The notes: generated by a model not told the origin, from the letters alone. A stretch of DNA of 64,000 nucleotides from Pholiota molesta (GCA_014925825.1 JACGCK010000005.1:434001-498000); one strand, 5' to 3'; positions 12,464 to 23,886 are shown, counted from the stretch's first letter. Made by a program: numbers and translations.

Positions 12464-13176
12464 ATGAAGTTCAACGCCGGTGCGTAATGCTCGCTATTTG
12501 CATTTCTAGGTCCTATCATCCATATCAAACTTTCTCGAGCGATTTCCATGAAGATTTGGGTTGGATGGCTTTTGGGCTTTTCGGATGACGGATTAGACCG
12601 AGAGTGAAGGCACTGACTGAATTCGCGCTATAGACGTCTCTTCCTCGCGGCGCAAGTCGCGCAAGGCCCACTTCGCGGCCCCTTCCTCGATCCGCCGCAA
12701 AATTATGTCCTCGGCGCTCTCGAAAGAACTTCGCAGCAAACACAACGTGAGATCATCGGAACGAAATGCTGAACTTCTCTGATTTGTCTGCCAGTGCCGT
12801 TCGCTACCTATCCGTAAGGATGACGAGGTCCGCATCGTCCGAGGAAAATACAAGGGTCGTGAGGGCAAAGTGACCCAGGTGTACCGCAAGAAATGGGTTA
12901 TTCACGTTGACCGTGTGCAAAGGGACAAGTCAAACGGCGCAACCTCCCCCATTGGCATTCACCCCAGCAACGTCGTTATCACCACCATCAAACTGGATAC
13001 CGACCGGTATGTGCGCTTAAAATCTATCTTTGCATTTGGCTAAGCCATCCATCAGACGGGCAATCTTGGAGAGGAAGAACCGAAGCAAGGACGCTAAGGC
13101 GGCTGATGTTGAGATGGTCGAGGTACGTATGGTTAATTTTATCGACAAATGTTTTGCTCATGACTCCCCCAAGTAA
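12464..13176 (+). CDS. 60S ribosomal protein L26 (uL24)
   Basis: Exons 12464-12479, 12634-12746, 12795-13006 and 13056-13122, plus a last exon reduced to the stop codon at 13174-13176, give 136 residues, the normal size for eukaryotic L26. The protein sits near the peptide exit tunnel of the 60S subunit. Visible features are [36 protein letters not shown] (the KOW motif), [16 protein letters not shown] and [19 protein letters not shown] very short first exon is typical of ribosomal protein genes. The last intron (13123-13173, 51 nt) contains no in-frame stop, so a retained-intron product would simply be longer. The gene shares a short divergent promoter with FRG1. Confidence 0.97.
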
Positions 13177-13835
13177 ATTCCTTGATTTGTCGCTTGTGCT
13201 ATGCTCCTTCTGTCTTCCTTATCATCCCTCCATGTACCTACAGACGAAAATGTGACGGCGCGTGTTCTTGACATCTTCCATATGCATGACAATGCAGCAC
13301 TCGCTCGTCGACAATATGCCCTCGCTATGAACCTTTTTCTCTTCACTTAGTATCTATATCGCAATTCTCAAGAGTTTGAATCTGGAACGGCCACACCTTT
13401 CAGCTGCAAATGGTTGACGATTCTCCTCTAGCTGGATAGCAAGGATTCTGAAAGACGTGCTTCCTTATTTCAATATTCTGGCTCACGAGTTGCTTATAGC
13501 GAGACTTGACCTCTATGCGGCATAGATCCATTCATGTTTCTTCCCTAGCAATACATGCTATTCTCCGTGTATTCTATGTTCCGACAATGAATGGCCTGTG
13601 TGATGCTGGAATTTGCAACCAAATTGTTTTCTATTCTGCCAAGAATTATAGAACATCAAACTAAGGACCTCATAGCAATATTTTCTGTTTCCATGCGGGT
13701 TGCATTGAATGGACTCAGGTTCTTATATGAGACCGTCATAGTTTGACGAGAACTTGGTCGTGGAAATGGATCTAAAATGAAAACATTCGCTCATTACAAT
13801 CGTGCTGCTGTCCATGTTGGTTGTAGAAGAGCAAG
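13177..13835. other. intergenic, convergent 3' ends of RPL26 and V-ATPase D genes
   Basis: About 660 bp between stop codons, with no gene or RNA that I can support. A possible snoRNA, common near ribosomal protein genes, was looked for. I could not identify box C/D or H/ACA elements with confidence. Confidence 0.55.
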
Positions 13836-14796
13836 TTAAAAGATAATATCCTCATCCTTGCCACTAAGTAAATCTGTCGCTGTTTCGTCAGTCGACGACT
13901 CGTTGGCTCCACTCTGAGTTTGTTGCACTTCAGTAGTCTCCTTGTCGATCTGGGCTTGTTTTTCAGCGTCCCGGATAGCAGTGTCTCGCTTCTTCTTTCC
14001 TTGGACTTTCTTCAATCTATATGGCAATGTGTGATGAGAATGAGAGGGTATACAAAAGATTGAGACAAACCTGAAGAATTCTTCCCGGTCCATTTCATCC
14101 AGTTCACTCATAATGTACTTGATAGTATTCTCCAATCGAGGCATAATGACATGTTCGATGGCATTTACGCGCCGGTTTGTTGCACGAATGACTTCATCTA
14201 AGATAGTGAACGCGGTTTGAAGGGAGGCAAGTTCGACCAGAGTTTCAATTGCCTTCGCATATACTTCCTTTGCTTTCATGATCTGTTGACCACCTCTTCC
14301 CAAGCCGGTGAGATTGAAATCTTGAGTATGTCAAGTCAATTCCCTCCAAGTGTTCAATTTTGAGATCGAAGAGAAGTAACAGACCTGACCCAACTGTCCT
14401 ATCGACTTCGAATGCGGGCAACACTACTCCAGACACGTTCTCCTGCTTCGCTTTGACTCTGAACGTCGCTTGTTTCGCCTGTTCTTGAACAAGGTATGCG
14501 ATATCTCCCGTTGCATATGTCACCTCCGCCATGGAGAACGACGCAAGTTGCATAACTCGACCCATCTTCCTCTTAGCCTAATACTGGAACGATCGGCGAA
14601 AATGCAACAACGCAGTCGGAAATGTAGGACTTACCTCATCGACCTTCCTCAAGATCGCCCGGAATCTGGTGGTCAATGCGTCTCGCTTCTTAGCAAGGAG
14701 GGAATGGCCTGTCTGAGCACCTTTCAAGCGCAGTTTAGTGTTCGTGAGGGCCATACGCGTTGCAAAGACATTCTCGCGGGGACCTGTACCAGACAT
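13836..14796 (-). CDS. V-type H+-ATPase subunit D (Vma8)
   Basis: The start [18 protein letters not shown] leads into [20 protein letters not shown] and [16 protein letters not shown], the conserved N-terminal helix of the central rotor stalk. [23 protein letters not shown] sequence (read as [14 protein letters not shown]) and [19 protein letters not shown] follow. The long C-terminal coiled coil has [19 protein letters not shown] and [17 protein letters not shown]. Subunit D turns inside the A3B3 head of the vacuolar proton pump and couples ATP hydrolysis to proton transport. Four exons join in phase. The acidic Ser/Thr-rich tail ending KDEDIIF is variable in the family. A tRNA-Phe gene begins 107 bp upstream of the start on the other strand. 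Confidence 0.97.
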
Positions 14797-14902
14797 GACG
14801 GCGGTGAAGGTGAAGATGCAACAGGGACTCTTAACATCCGCTAGCAGCGTGTCCACTGCCACAACGGGTCACATTATACCTCACTCCCCTTTTCTATATA
14901 TA

Positions 14903-14975
14903 GGGGGCATAGCTCAGCTGGGAGAGCAGTAGACTGAAGTTCTAAAGGTCCTGCGTTCGATCCGCGGTGCCCCCA
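14903..14975 (+). tRNA. tRNA-Phe (GAA), copy 1
   Basis: A 73-nt cloverleaf without intron. The acceptor stem GGGGGCA/TGCCCCC is perfect, D arm GCTC/GAGC, anticodon loop CTGAAGT with anticodon GAA, T arm CTGCG/CGCGG with loop TTCGATC, discriminator A. Pair 27:43 is G-A, at the top of the anticodon stem. A run of six T at 14977-14982 is a good Pol III terminator. The same gene occurs twice more near 46.8 kb. Confidence 0.96.
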
Positions 14976-14976
14976 C

Positions 14977-14982
14977 TTTTTT
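14977..14982 (+). terminator. Pol III terminator of tRNA-Phe copy 1
   Basis: Six consecutive T residues start one base after the tRNA discriminator base. Confidence 0.8.
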
Positions 14983-15162
14983 GCCAATATTTCCTGTTAC
15001 ATATCTTCAAAAAGGTGCACATCAATGATCATGCACATCATGCACATGCCATTGTCATTTCCGAGCCTACCATGACCATCTTTTTCAGATCTCGACACAT
15101 TGGCATACAATCATTTTATATATTAGCTATACGACTGATCAAGTTTTGCTGGTTCACGTTAT

Positions 15163-16406
15163 TCATGCAATGGTATATTTCCCGTAATTCTTCTCGGGAT
15201 CAAAGACCTGAGTAACTGAGTCAGAATGCCTTTTGACTCAGTATCGCAAGGAAAGTCATACCTCCCACCGAGAGGCTGGAAATATATGTTTGTTTCTTTG
15301 ATAATAACTTCGTTCAACGACTTTGCCTGCATGGGACTCGTCTTTTTCCTTAGTTGCGTCTGCAAGCAGGCGAACGTCGTCGTGAACATCAAAGTTGAAT
15401 AAGGGCCCAGATTTTCCGCGCGCTTTGTTAATAATGAAGTCGTAGAACGTATAATGCTAACATGGAAAACATCAGCATGAAACGAGCAGTATAACAGGTT
15501 ATCACACACATGAGGTATAATCAAGTCCTCCTGAGAGCATCGTCAGATTACTAGGGAGATTTACAGTTCTAAAAAAATCATACCTTGACATACATAAGAT
15601 TATCCACGCTCACTCCACGTAGTTCAGGGAACTGCGCACGACACTTTTCGAGGAAACTACCGATGTCATCACCTTTCTTGCACTACAACACGAATGTCAA
15701 ATAAGATCGGATAATTAATAACTTAGAACTTACCGTAACACTCTTCCGATGACCGCTTCCATCCCAAAAGGAATAGACAACCTCAATCTCCTCTTTCTTG
15801 ATGTTCTCTTGTTTCGTGAGCCACTCCACTCGTAGTCGTTCTCTCTCCTTGCGTTCAGCTTCCTCGCGCTCTCTGTCTGGAAGGAAAGAAGTATCCACGT
15901 TAGGATTCTTCTTCAGTTTGCTCTTCTTTTGAGCAGGAGTGTCATCGTCTGCATTCAGATCGCCGTCCTCGTCTTCTTCGTCGGTTAGCGCGAAAGACAG
16001 TGTCGCTTTAGCAGTTTTCTTGCGCTTTTTGGCTTTCTTTGCGTCGTCTCTAAACAAATTCTCCACATTCTATAAGCCATCTTCTCCTTTCGAAGCACGA
16101 CGGAAAGAACAGATCTAGAAATAAAACATACTTTAATTCATTTGACTGGGCAGCCTCCCTTGCTTTGGCCTCTTCCAATTCTTTTCGTCTTTGCTGAAAC
16201 TCCTCTAGACGGACTAGTCCAACCGTTTGATTTTTCAGAGATTCCTCCATGGAGTCATTTTGTCCAACGAAACGGTTCGTAGAGGGACGGGCTTTCTCAG
16301 TTTCACTGATGAGCGTTTGTTTTTGGCGCTCAAAGTCCTCCCGCATTTGTGTGCGTTGCTTCGCGAGGGCATCTTCTCGTCGGCCTTCGGGTTTGTTGTT
16401 TGACAT
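15163..16406 (-). CDS. XAP5/FAM50 family nuclear protein
   Basis: The start [20 protein letters not shown] is followed by a long charged helical N-terminus ([37 protein letters not shown]). A Lys/Asp/Glu-rich nuclear region ([20 protein letters not shown]) comes next. The XAP5 core has [39 protein letters not shown] and the C-terminal signature [23 protein letters not shown]5 proteins are conserved spliceosome-associated/chromatin factors (XCT in plants, FAM50A in humans). The final exon ends GKYTIA with its stop at 15163. The gene is divergent from mitoribosomal uS13, with 181 bp between starts. Confidence 0.95.
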
Positions 16407-16587
16407 ATTATATCAATGAGCTGAGCGAATAGTGAGTGGTGGTCGGATAGTTCAAAGGTGCCTTGTGCTGAGTCTGTCGGACCTTAAATTGGAACCAGCG
16501 AGCAGTCTCGATCACGAGATACTTTCTGCTTCAAATACTTCACTGTCAGTGCCATTGGGCAGTTCCTCCCATTCCTCCCGTTGTCCA

Positions 16588-17145
16588 ATGGTGCATATTC
16601 TAGGAATCAATCTGCCGAATGGAGCACTGGTGCAGGTTGGTATCCACCTCTTTTCATGTTTCTGCAAACTCTAACCTCGAACTTAGAGGGCTTTGACCTC
16701 CATTTACGGCATTGGGCCCCATATTGCACGTCGTCTATGTGCGCGACTACAAGTACACGACCAATGCAAAGTCGCAGACCTTTCGCCATTCCAAGTGACC
16801 TCATTGGCATCCTTCCTATCATCTCCGGCCACTGCGCCCCCTCTACCACGATTCCCACTCGCCAAACCCGACTACGTTCCCCCTCCTCCGTCCGTCTCGT
16901 CGAAAGAACTACTAGAGACTTTTGTCGAGAATTTCAAGAAGAAGGAAGTGAAGAACACTGATCCGTTACGCAATCTCAAAATTGAATCCGAGCTACGGAG
17001 AGAGATTAGGGAGAACATAGCGCATCAACGGATGATAGGCAGTTATGTTGGAAGGAGACACGCTATGCATCTTCCGGTCAGAGGTCAAAATACGCAGAAC
17101 AACGCGAAGACGGCGAAAAAGCTCAACAGGCTGGATCGCTATTAA
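16588..17145 (+). CDS. mitochondrial small-subunit ribosomal protein uS13m
   Basis: Two exons (16588-16635 and 16687-17145) encode 168 residues. The N-terminus MVHILGINLPNGALVQRALT followed by IYGIGPHIARRLCARLQV is the helix-two-turn-helix start of the S13 family. The C-terminus has HQRMIGSYVGRRHAMHLPVR and a basic tail (NAKTAKKLNRLDRY), which contacts rRNA and tRNA at the decoding head. A 40-residue Pro/Ser-rich insert (around SSPATAPPLPRFPLAKPDY) and lack of the cytosolic S18 features identify the mitochondrial form, as in yeast Sws2. No cleavable presequence is obvious. Some uS13m proteins lack one. Confidence 0.93.
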
Positions 17146-17419
17146 TTGCATATTGCATAACACTTGGATTTTGCTTAGCATCGTCCATAGACGTATCATA
17201 TATTTTATTACCTGTAATCTATTCCCCGCGATGCTTTCAAGCTTTCACTTTGTGTTATACTCTAGACATCCACTCTTTGAGATCTACCCATTCGACAGAA
17301 CGCTTAAATAGAAAATATGAGTGGGAAATCGGAATCAAGAAAGTAGGCTGTGACATCACGCGTCAATAACATCGACCTTAACCACCGCGACTCCGTACTG
17401 CTACTTATACGTCTTATCA

Positions 17420-18221
17420 ATGGCGACAAGCAGTAAACAGTACAAGAACATAGGCGAAGAGCTTTGGAAAGGGCGTACAGAGAAGATCGTGAGTACTCCC
17501 ATTGCGGAAATGATTGCTAAATGACATCTGTACATGCAGAACGCAGAGCTGTTCACTCTCACCTATGGCGCTCTTGTTGTCCAGCTTATACAGGACTATG
17601 AAGACTATGAAGAAGTCAATAAACAGCTCGAGAAAATGGGCTATAACATCGGAACTAGATTGATAGAAGACTTCCTGGCAAAATCAAAGCTAGGGAGGTG
17701 CTCAGACTTTAGAGAAGTCGGAGAGGTTGTGGCGAAGGTATGCTTTGAAGTATTATAACTTCATGTGTCCTCGAGATTAATCCTGGAACTAGGTTGGATT
17801 CAAGATATTTCTGAATATCACACCAACCGTAACGCACGGTGGGCCTCCGCCTCCGTCATCGCCAGGTCGACCGACCAGCAGCGGCCCATCGATATCGCAG
17901 GCTTCCGCAGGATCGACCTTCACCCTGACGCTGGATGAAAACCCTCTCGCGGAATTTGTTGAACTACCAGAGGAGGTGCTGGAGGGTGGTTTATGGTTTA
18001 GTAATGTCCTATGTGGTGTACTGCGAGGAGCATTAGAGATGGTGCGTTTGTTTGTCCTTCGTCCAGGGCTTCTTCGGGTAATTCTAAATCTTTTCTTATA
18101 GGTTCAATTACAAGTACAAGCAGAGTTCATTTCTGACGTACTAAGAGGGGACGAAAGCACCGAAATCAGAGTGAAATTGGTGAAATATCTAGAAGAGGAG
18201 GTCCCAGTGGGAGATGATTGA
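17420..18221 (+). CDS. TRAPP complex core subunit Bet3 (TRAPPC3)
   Basis: Four exons (17420-17488, 17540-17737, 17793-18041, 18102-18221) give 211 residues. Bet3 anchors the TRAPP guanine-exchange complexes that activate Rab1/Ypt1 at the Golgi. Conserved blocks are [76 protein letters not shown] and the C-terminal [20 protein letters not shown]. The palmitoylated Cys of Bet3 corresponds to the Cys in KLGRCSDF. Compared with the usual 180 residues, a Pro/Ser/Gly-rich insert lies between NITPTV and [18 protein letters not shown]. Splice phases agree throughout. Confidence 0.97.
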
Positions 18222-18268
18222 GAAGGCATACCAGTTTTTGCACGATGTATTCTATCGGGTGTTTTGTA

Positions 18269-18287
18269 TTTTTTTTTTTTTTTTTTT
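18269..18287. repeat. poly-T tract (19 nt)
   Basis: A run of 19 T shortly after the Bet3 stop codon, in the 3' flank. It is a low-complexity site and prone to length error in sequencing. Confidence 0.9.
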
Positions 18288-18526
18288 AGCAAGAAACCCT
18301 ATTGTAATTTATGTGTGAGCTATTGGTTATGTCCAGCCGTATCGCTATGCCTGATAGGTAATACCCAAGCTAATATTGAATTGGAAGGGATTGGTTGGCC
18401 TGAAGCGTTGATCAGCTCGATCGGCCTAAAATAGATGCGCTACTTTTCTTTACCTCTCACTACACAGCACTACACGACATCTCAAGCTCAAGTTCATCTC
18501 AACCGAATCTCAACCCTCTGGTAGCT

Positions 18527-19653
18527 ATGTCACGGCCGGAACTTCAAGCACCACCTGAGATCGTAAGAGGCTTTCCTTTGCCTTGATTTCCAAAACTAAT
18601 CATCGTCGCGAAAGTATTATGGAGACACAGAAGCGAAAAAATACACTCAAAAGTGAGCCTTTGAGCGCGTAGGAATTACCGGAAGAGAACGAATGAATCT
18701 TTCATACAGCACGCGGAATCAACAAATTCAAGCCGACATGACATATAGAGCCTTAGAACTTCTGGCACTGCCCCAGGACCAACCGGCATATATACTTGAC
18801 ATTGGCTGTGGATCAGGGTTATCTGGGGAAATTTTGGATGAAGAGGGCTACATCTGGGCTGGCGTAGACATTGCGCCAAGTATGCTCGGTACGTCCCAAC
18901 GAATCAAGTCTGCAGTGGTATAACTTGAACTATGTTGTGATGAAGAGATTGCACTGGAAAGAGAAGTTGAAGGTGATCTTTTCCTGCAAGATATCGGCCA
19001 AGGCTTCGGATTCCGACCAGGAAGCTTCGACGCTGCTATCAGGTCAGCTTGCTGCATTCTAGGCTATCATATAATCTGATCGTCTACAGTATATCTGTCA
19101 TTCAATGGCTGCTAAACGCTGAAACCTCGCATCCTACATCTTCGCCACCACACCGGTTACAACGCTTTTTCACCACGCTGCATTCAGCCATGCGGAATCC
19201 GTCACGCGCTGTGCTGCAATTCTATCCTTCATCCGATGACCAAATACAACTGATAACATCCATAGCCCAAAAGGCTGGTTTTGGCGGAGGTGTCGTGGTG
19301 GACTATCCAAATTCCAAGAAGGCTAAAAAGGTGTTCCTCTGCTTATTTGTTGGAGGCGGTGGGGCCCAGCAAGTGCCTCAAGGACTGCAAGGGGAGGAAG
19401 AAGATGATACCAAGGCGCGATTTGAACGTCGGAGAGAGCGTGAAAAAACCAAGGCCAAACACGGAAAGCGAAAGAGTGTAAAGGACAGGGATTGGATTCT
19501 CAAAAAGAAAGAGGTGATTTTTACTTTTACTTTTACTTTTTCCATTTGTACATGTGCTAAAGCCTGACATTCAAGCTGTACCGGAAACGCGGTAAAGAGG
19601 GTGTCCCTAAAGACTCCAAATACACTGGTCGCAAAAGGAAGGCCGTGTTCTAG
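18527..19653 (+). CDS. 18S rRNA (guanine-N7) methyltransferase Bud23
   Basis: The start [12 protein letters not shown] is followed by [20 protein letters not shown], the conserved Bud23 entry segment. The class I SAM-binding motif [15 protein letters not shown] comes next, then [20 protein letters not shown] and [20 protein letters not shown]. The C-terminal WBS_methylT part has [39 protein letters not shown] and the basic tail [19 protein letters not shown]. Bud23 with Trm112 makes m7G in helix 43 of 18S rRNA and helps export of pre-40S subunits. Several small exons join in phase, including the 19566-19653 end. The gene is convergent with BCS1 (105 bp apart). Confidence 0.96.
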
Positions 19654-19758
19654 TGCATTTGGCTCGCGTACGTGTTATAGATGGTGTATATTGTATCCAT
19701 GTAGATAATATCTGATATCGATGAAAACCACAGGAAGATCGCGATAGACCTATGGATG

Positions 19759-21450
19759 TCAGGTGGGTCTAGCGACAAACAGGTCGCGGCATTTTGTAAC
19801 AGCGTCTTCTGCTTCATGACGTATAAAAAAGCCCTGTAACGCGGCCATGCTGACCCTTCGGCCATTTCCCATTTCCTCTTGGACAATATTGGACAATGTT
19901 CTAGAGAGTTCTTTCACTTTGACATCCTGTACCTCATTTCCGCCATAAAAGCGATTGAAGAGTGTTGAAGCTTGTTCCGGTGTTGCATCGTCGATCTTTT
20001 CGATGAGATCGACACGACCAGGTCGAATCAATGCAGGATCGAGTTTGTCCACATGATTTGTCGTCATAAATATGAGCCGTTCTTCTCCTGAGGCAACCCC
20101 GTCCAAAGCATTCAAAAACCCCGAAAAAGTCACAGAAGATTGATATCTGTGTTCCGAGGCTCTATGTTAAAGTGGCCCATGATACGTGGCGTTTATGACA
20201 CTTACCCGTCCTCGCTTGTCTGCACTCGTTTGTTGAAAGCAGCGTCGATATCTTCTATTAATATGAAACTTCTCTCTGGAGCGTTCGACAATAGGTGAAA
20301 AAGCTTGTCATCTGCAAGCCCCCGCTCTGACAAATTCAAAACACAGATGTCATAGGAAAGGGATCCGCCAACGCCTGAATAAAAGATGTTTTCCCTGATC
20401 CAGGTGGCCCGTGTAGCAAATATCCACGACGATAAGGTATGCCTGAAATTTAAATAAGCATACAAAGCAAATGAATGATTAGAAATACAGACCTCTGTCC
20501 GCATACCATTGCCGCCTCTCTAAAAATGACTTGATGTCATGTTCGATGTTTTCCGCTAGCCCTGGTGCCAGCACGACGCTTTGCAGCGGGCGTTTTAGGC
20601 GTGGTTGGCCAAAAGGTCTCCACTCAATTCCCCAAGCGGTATGAATAACGAGCTTGCCTTCTTGGCCACGCATTGCTAGATCGCGTGCTTCACCGAGTAG
20701 TTGGGGGAAAAGTTTTCTGTCCCGAGACAGAGTGGTTAATGTGACAGTCTCCCAAGGTGTTCCCGACATGAGTTGCATAGACCGCGTTTCACGTTCTCTT
20801 TTCACCTATTCAGGCGTTATTGTTTGGGAACTATCATATAGAAATTTAGTCGCGCATACCTGCATCCAAGCACCATTGTATTGAATGTAATGAATCCCAG
20901 GACCGGCGACTAGCTTGAACAGAGCAGAGGAGCTTCCGTTTTTCCGTTGTTCCACAGTTGTCTCAACGCTGAGTTGATGGCTTCGGGTGAAGGGAGCAAG
21001 CATCCTTGATTTCTGGGCCTGCAATGCAGTCTGTCGCGACATCCATGCGAGGAACCACTCATAGGCCCTGTCCTTATTATTGATTTCCAGTGTTACCAGC
21101 ATTCGTCGGCGCAAGGCTGTGGTTCCAAGTACGACGCCCTGCCGCATTGCCGTAAGACCAACACCCAAAGCCTGTCGCCAGTAAGCTCTTCTGCCTTGCG
21201 GATGTTTGAACATGGACTCACCATCAGGCCAAATCCGGCCTGGAAGTATGGGCTACACTTGACGAAAGCTCAGCTGCAAGACATCGCGCATTCTATGAGA
21301 TGGCACGCACTTGTCATTTAAGAAGTTGGATAGGAAAGAGGGTGTGGCCGTTGAAGTAGGCTTTGCGACTTGCTCAAGAGAGGTAGGGAGCGCGACATGG
21401 CTCCCAGAGGCCGCAGATGCGGTGTCTGGCAGCATGGACCTGGCAGCCAA
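19759..21450 (-). CDS. mitochondrial AAA chaperone BCS1
   Basis: The N-terminal part [16 protein letters not shown] leads to one membrane helix ([19 protein letters not shown]). The BCS1-specific domain follows ([36 protein letters not shown]), then the AAA module: Walker [16 protein letters not shown], Walker [12 protein letters not shown], sensor 1 [20 protein letters not shown] with the arginine fingers, and [14 protein letters not shown] near the end. BCS1 translocates the folded Rieske iron-sulfur protein across the inner mitochondrial membrane to complete complex III. A missing base at about 20360-20370 separates Walker A from [16 protein letters not shown]. All catalytic elements are intact, so an assembly error is the likeliest cause. 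The gene is divergent from the J-domain gene (166 bp). Confidence 0.95.
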
Positions 21451-21616
21451 GATATATTATTGAGGCGGCGACCAGCGCTAGTTGTGTGGCAGAATGGCCG
21501 ATTTGTTGGAGGCGGATGTAGCGGAAGGCGCGTGTCGGCAATAAATTATATGCTTCCTCTTTTGGCAGCGCGCCACAAACAAAGTGCTTGTGTCTTGGTT
21601 TCCTCCCACTCGCCAC

Positions 21617-23415
21617 ATGCATTCCTCCGCAAGCGTGTCGGAGGCGTTTTCCGTCCTGGGACTGCGAGAGGTATCTATTTCTTTCGTTATATATTGCTAG
21701 CCTGTCCTCCAACCACTACGCTGCAGGGGTCATCTTTGGAACTCGTGAAAACGACATACAAACAGGTCCGCATAACGTCTGCCATCATTCATTTTTCACG
21801 CCGCCTCATTCAATCCATCCAGCTTGCTTTGCGCACCCATCCTGACAAGAATCCAGATGACCCCAAGGCTACTGCAGAGTTCCAAAGGGTCAGCGAGGCG
21901 TACAATGTGCTCGTGAAACACTTGGATCAATCTTCCAAGGCATCGAGTGGCTTTCACACACACACTGCGTTCTCGAGCCATAACTTCTACGAATATGATA
22001 ACTCGGACGATGGTTATGAATACGATGATTACGGCTATTACGAGGAAGCTTCAGACTCTGATGACGACATTGCTTTCTATCTGTATGCACAGATTTTTTC
22101 CGCCACTCATAGCACACGCTTATAAGTATGCATTTTCAGATGGCTTTTCCAGCAGATGATGGGGGGTAGGAGCCAATACAGACGATCTGATCATCGTTAG
22201 TCTCATTCTCGAAATTTCTGTTTGCTTTGAGAATTTTATGGACCTTTGGCAGGTACCCGTCGCCATCAGGAGAAAGATGAATCACCAGCGCAATATCAAG
22301 AACGTCTGCGCCGTTCCCGAGAAGAGCAACTTGCCGCACAAGAGCGTCAGAAACGTGAAACTGCAGCTCGTAAAGAAAGAGCGGCCCGAGAAAGAGAGCA
22401 AGGTTAACTATCTCTCTCTGATCTTCTCACGCAATCGCTGATACCTATTTCTATACAGAACAACGGGAAGCAGAGCAGCGTCAAAAAGATAGAATGAAGC
22501 AAAAAAAGCTCAAGCTGATGCCGCTCGCAAATCTGCAGAAGACAAAGCGAGGCAGATTCAACGACAAGCACAAGAAGCCCGTTCCGTCGTGTTTGCCGCT
22601 GCTCGGCAGCGTGACGCTGACAAGGTCAAGAAGGGAGTATGGGAGAATTCCGTCGATGCAGCTGGTGGGGAAATCAAGCCGAACTGCTCAGAATTTGTAC
22701 GAAATGAGCCTGAAGACCCCAACGAGACTCTGCTTCACATCGCCACCAAGCATGGTGACCTTGATCTAGTCGAATGGCTTGATGCACATAGTGAGTGTTT
22801 CCTTCCTGGGCGATCTGAAAATGCATATTGACCAATTGCTCAGGTGCTGAACCCGAGGAAAGAAATTCAGAAAATTTGACGGCCTTCCAAATGGCCGTCA
22901 AGACGGGTCAAGTTGCTATTGCCAAGTATTTCTTGAAGAGCTATCCTCCCAAAATATCTGAATCAAAACCCATCTACGACTGCTCGGAATGTTCCAATCT
23001 CATTTCCTTGGCTCTCGAATCTCACGACCCTGAAATTGTTTGGTTAATACTGGACCACAAACTGGCGACATCTGAAGAGATTCATCAGGCTTGGGCTTGG
23101 GCATCATCAGAAAAGGGTCGACGAACCCTTAAAGGCGAACAACCCACTCCCTCCACCATTGAAAAAGCGGAAGATATTATCACACTTTTGGAGAGTTACA
23201 GCAATATTCAAACTCCCGTCGAGTCAACTCCCGCATGGACACCGATCAATACGAACAAGTTACCCAAAGGACATCAAGCGCCCATATCATCAAACAAATC
23301 TCAATCCTCGCCCACAGTTCCCAAACAATCTCATCATGCGGGACGAGGAAATGGCCGGGGCCGTGGTAGAGGCAGAGGGCGCGGTCGTAATTCTTCTTAT
23401 CCTCCTTCCCACTAA
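21617..23415 (+). CDS. J-domain (DnaJ) plus ankyrin-repeat protein with Gly/Arg-rich tail
   Basis: The start MHSSASVSEAFSVLGLRE opens directly into a J domain: GSSLELVKTTYKQLALR, then the Hsp70-stimulating HPD in THPDKNPDDPKATAEFQRVS and EAYNVLVKHL. A Tyr/Asp-rich acidic stretch follows, then a Glu/Arg/Gln-rich coiled coil (EEQLAAQERQKRETAARKER). Ankyrin-type repeats come next (ETLLHIATKHGDLDLVEWL, NLTAFQMAVKTGQVAIAKYF). The tail is Gly/Arg-rich (GRGNGRGRGRGRGRGR), resembling RNA-binding RGG tails. The protein probably recruits Hsp70 to a client or RNP, and its exact role is unknown. A run of seven A at 22501-22507 needs an eighth A to keep frame. The start is chosen because the J domain begins at once. 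Confidence 0.88.
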
Positions 23416-23886
23416 TTCATTTGTCGATTCACACTTTATTTCCTCTGTTGTCGAACATCTCATGATCTTGCTATCCAACACTTTAACCGTCCAATCTTTG
23501 TTCCATGCATCATCATCTTTATTGTGTCATACATATCTCTTCATTATTCATGGGTAAACATTCCCAACTTCCCAATTGTATATAATATTGGCCGCCGATT
23601 CGTTAATAACTCTTGTGCTTTTGTATCTGATCGTACTTAACACGAGAATTATCGTCTCTCACAAGTCTCTCACAGATTACTACATAGGATGATACACACG
23701 CAAGGGTTCTTGTAAGTGGGCTATTGGTCAGTCAGTCCTGAGTCAGCCGAAGCGCCGGCAGGCGCCGGGCCAGGATGCTCGATGTATTAGTCATCGAAGC
23801 TGAAAACCAACATGGGCAAATAACTGACTTGCATCGCCGACGACGACTCATATTCAAATCCCACACTTCACATCTTAATCTTCAGA
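23416..23886. other. intergenic between J-domain and Luc7 genes
   Basis: A 471-bp stretch holding the 3' flank of one gene and the promoter of the next, with no gene seen. A GC-rich imperfect inverted repeat (GCCGGCAGGCGCCGGG) is at about 23753-23768. Confidence 0.55.

Noticed and set aside
13177..13835. snoRNA downstream of RPL26
   Set aside because: No box C/D or H/ACA elements could be identified with confidence.
22501..22507. Programmed -1 ribosomal frameshift as the general explanation of the frame breaks
   Set aside because: Most sites lack a slippery heptamer and they occur in unrelated genes. Kept only as a question for the poly-A site.
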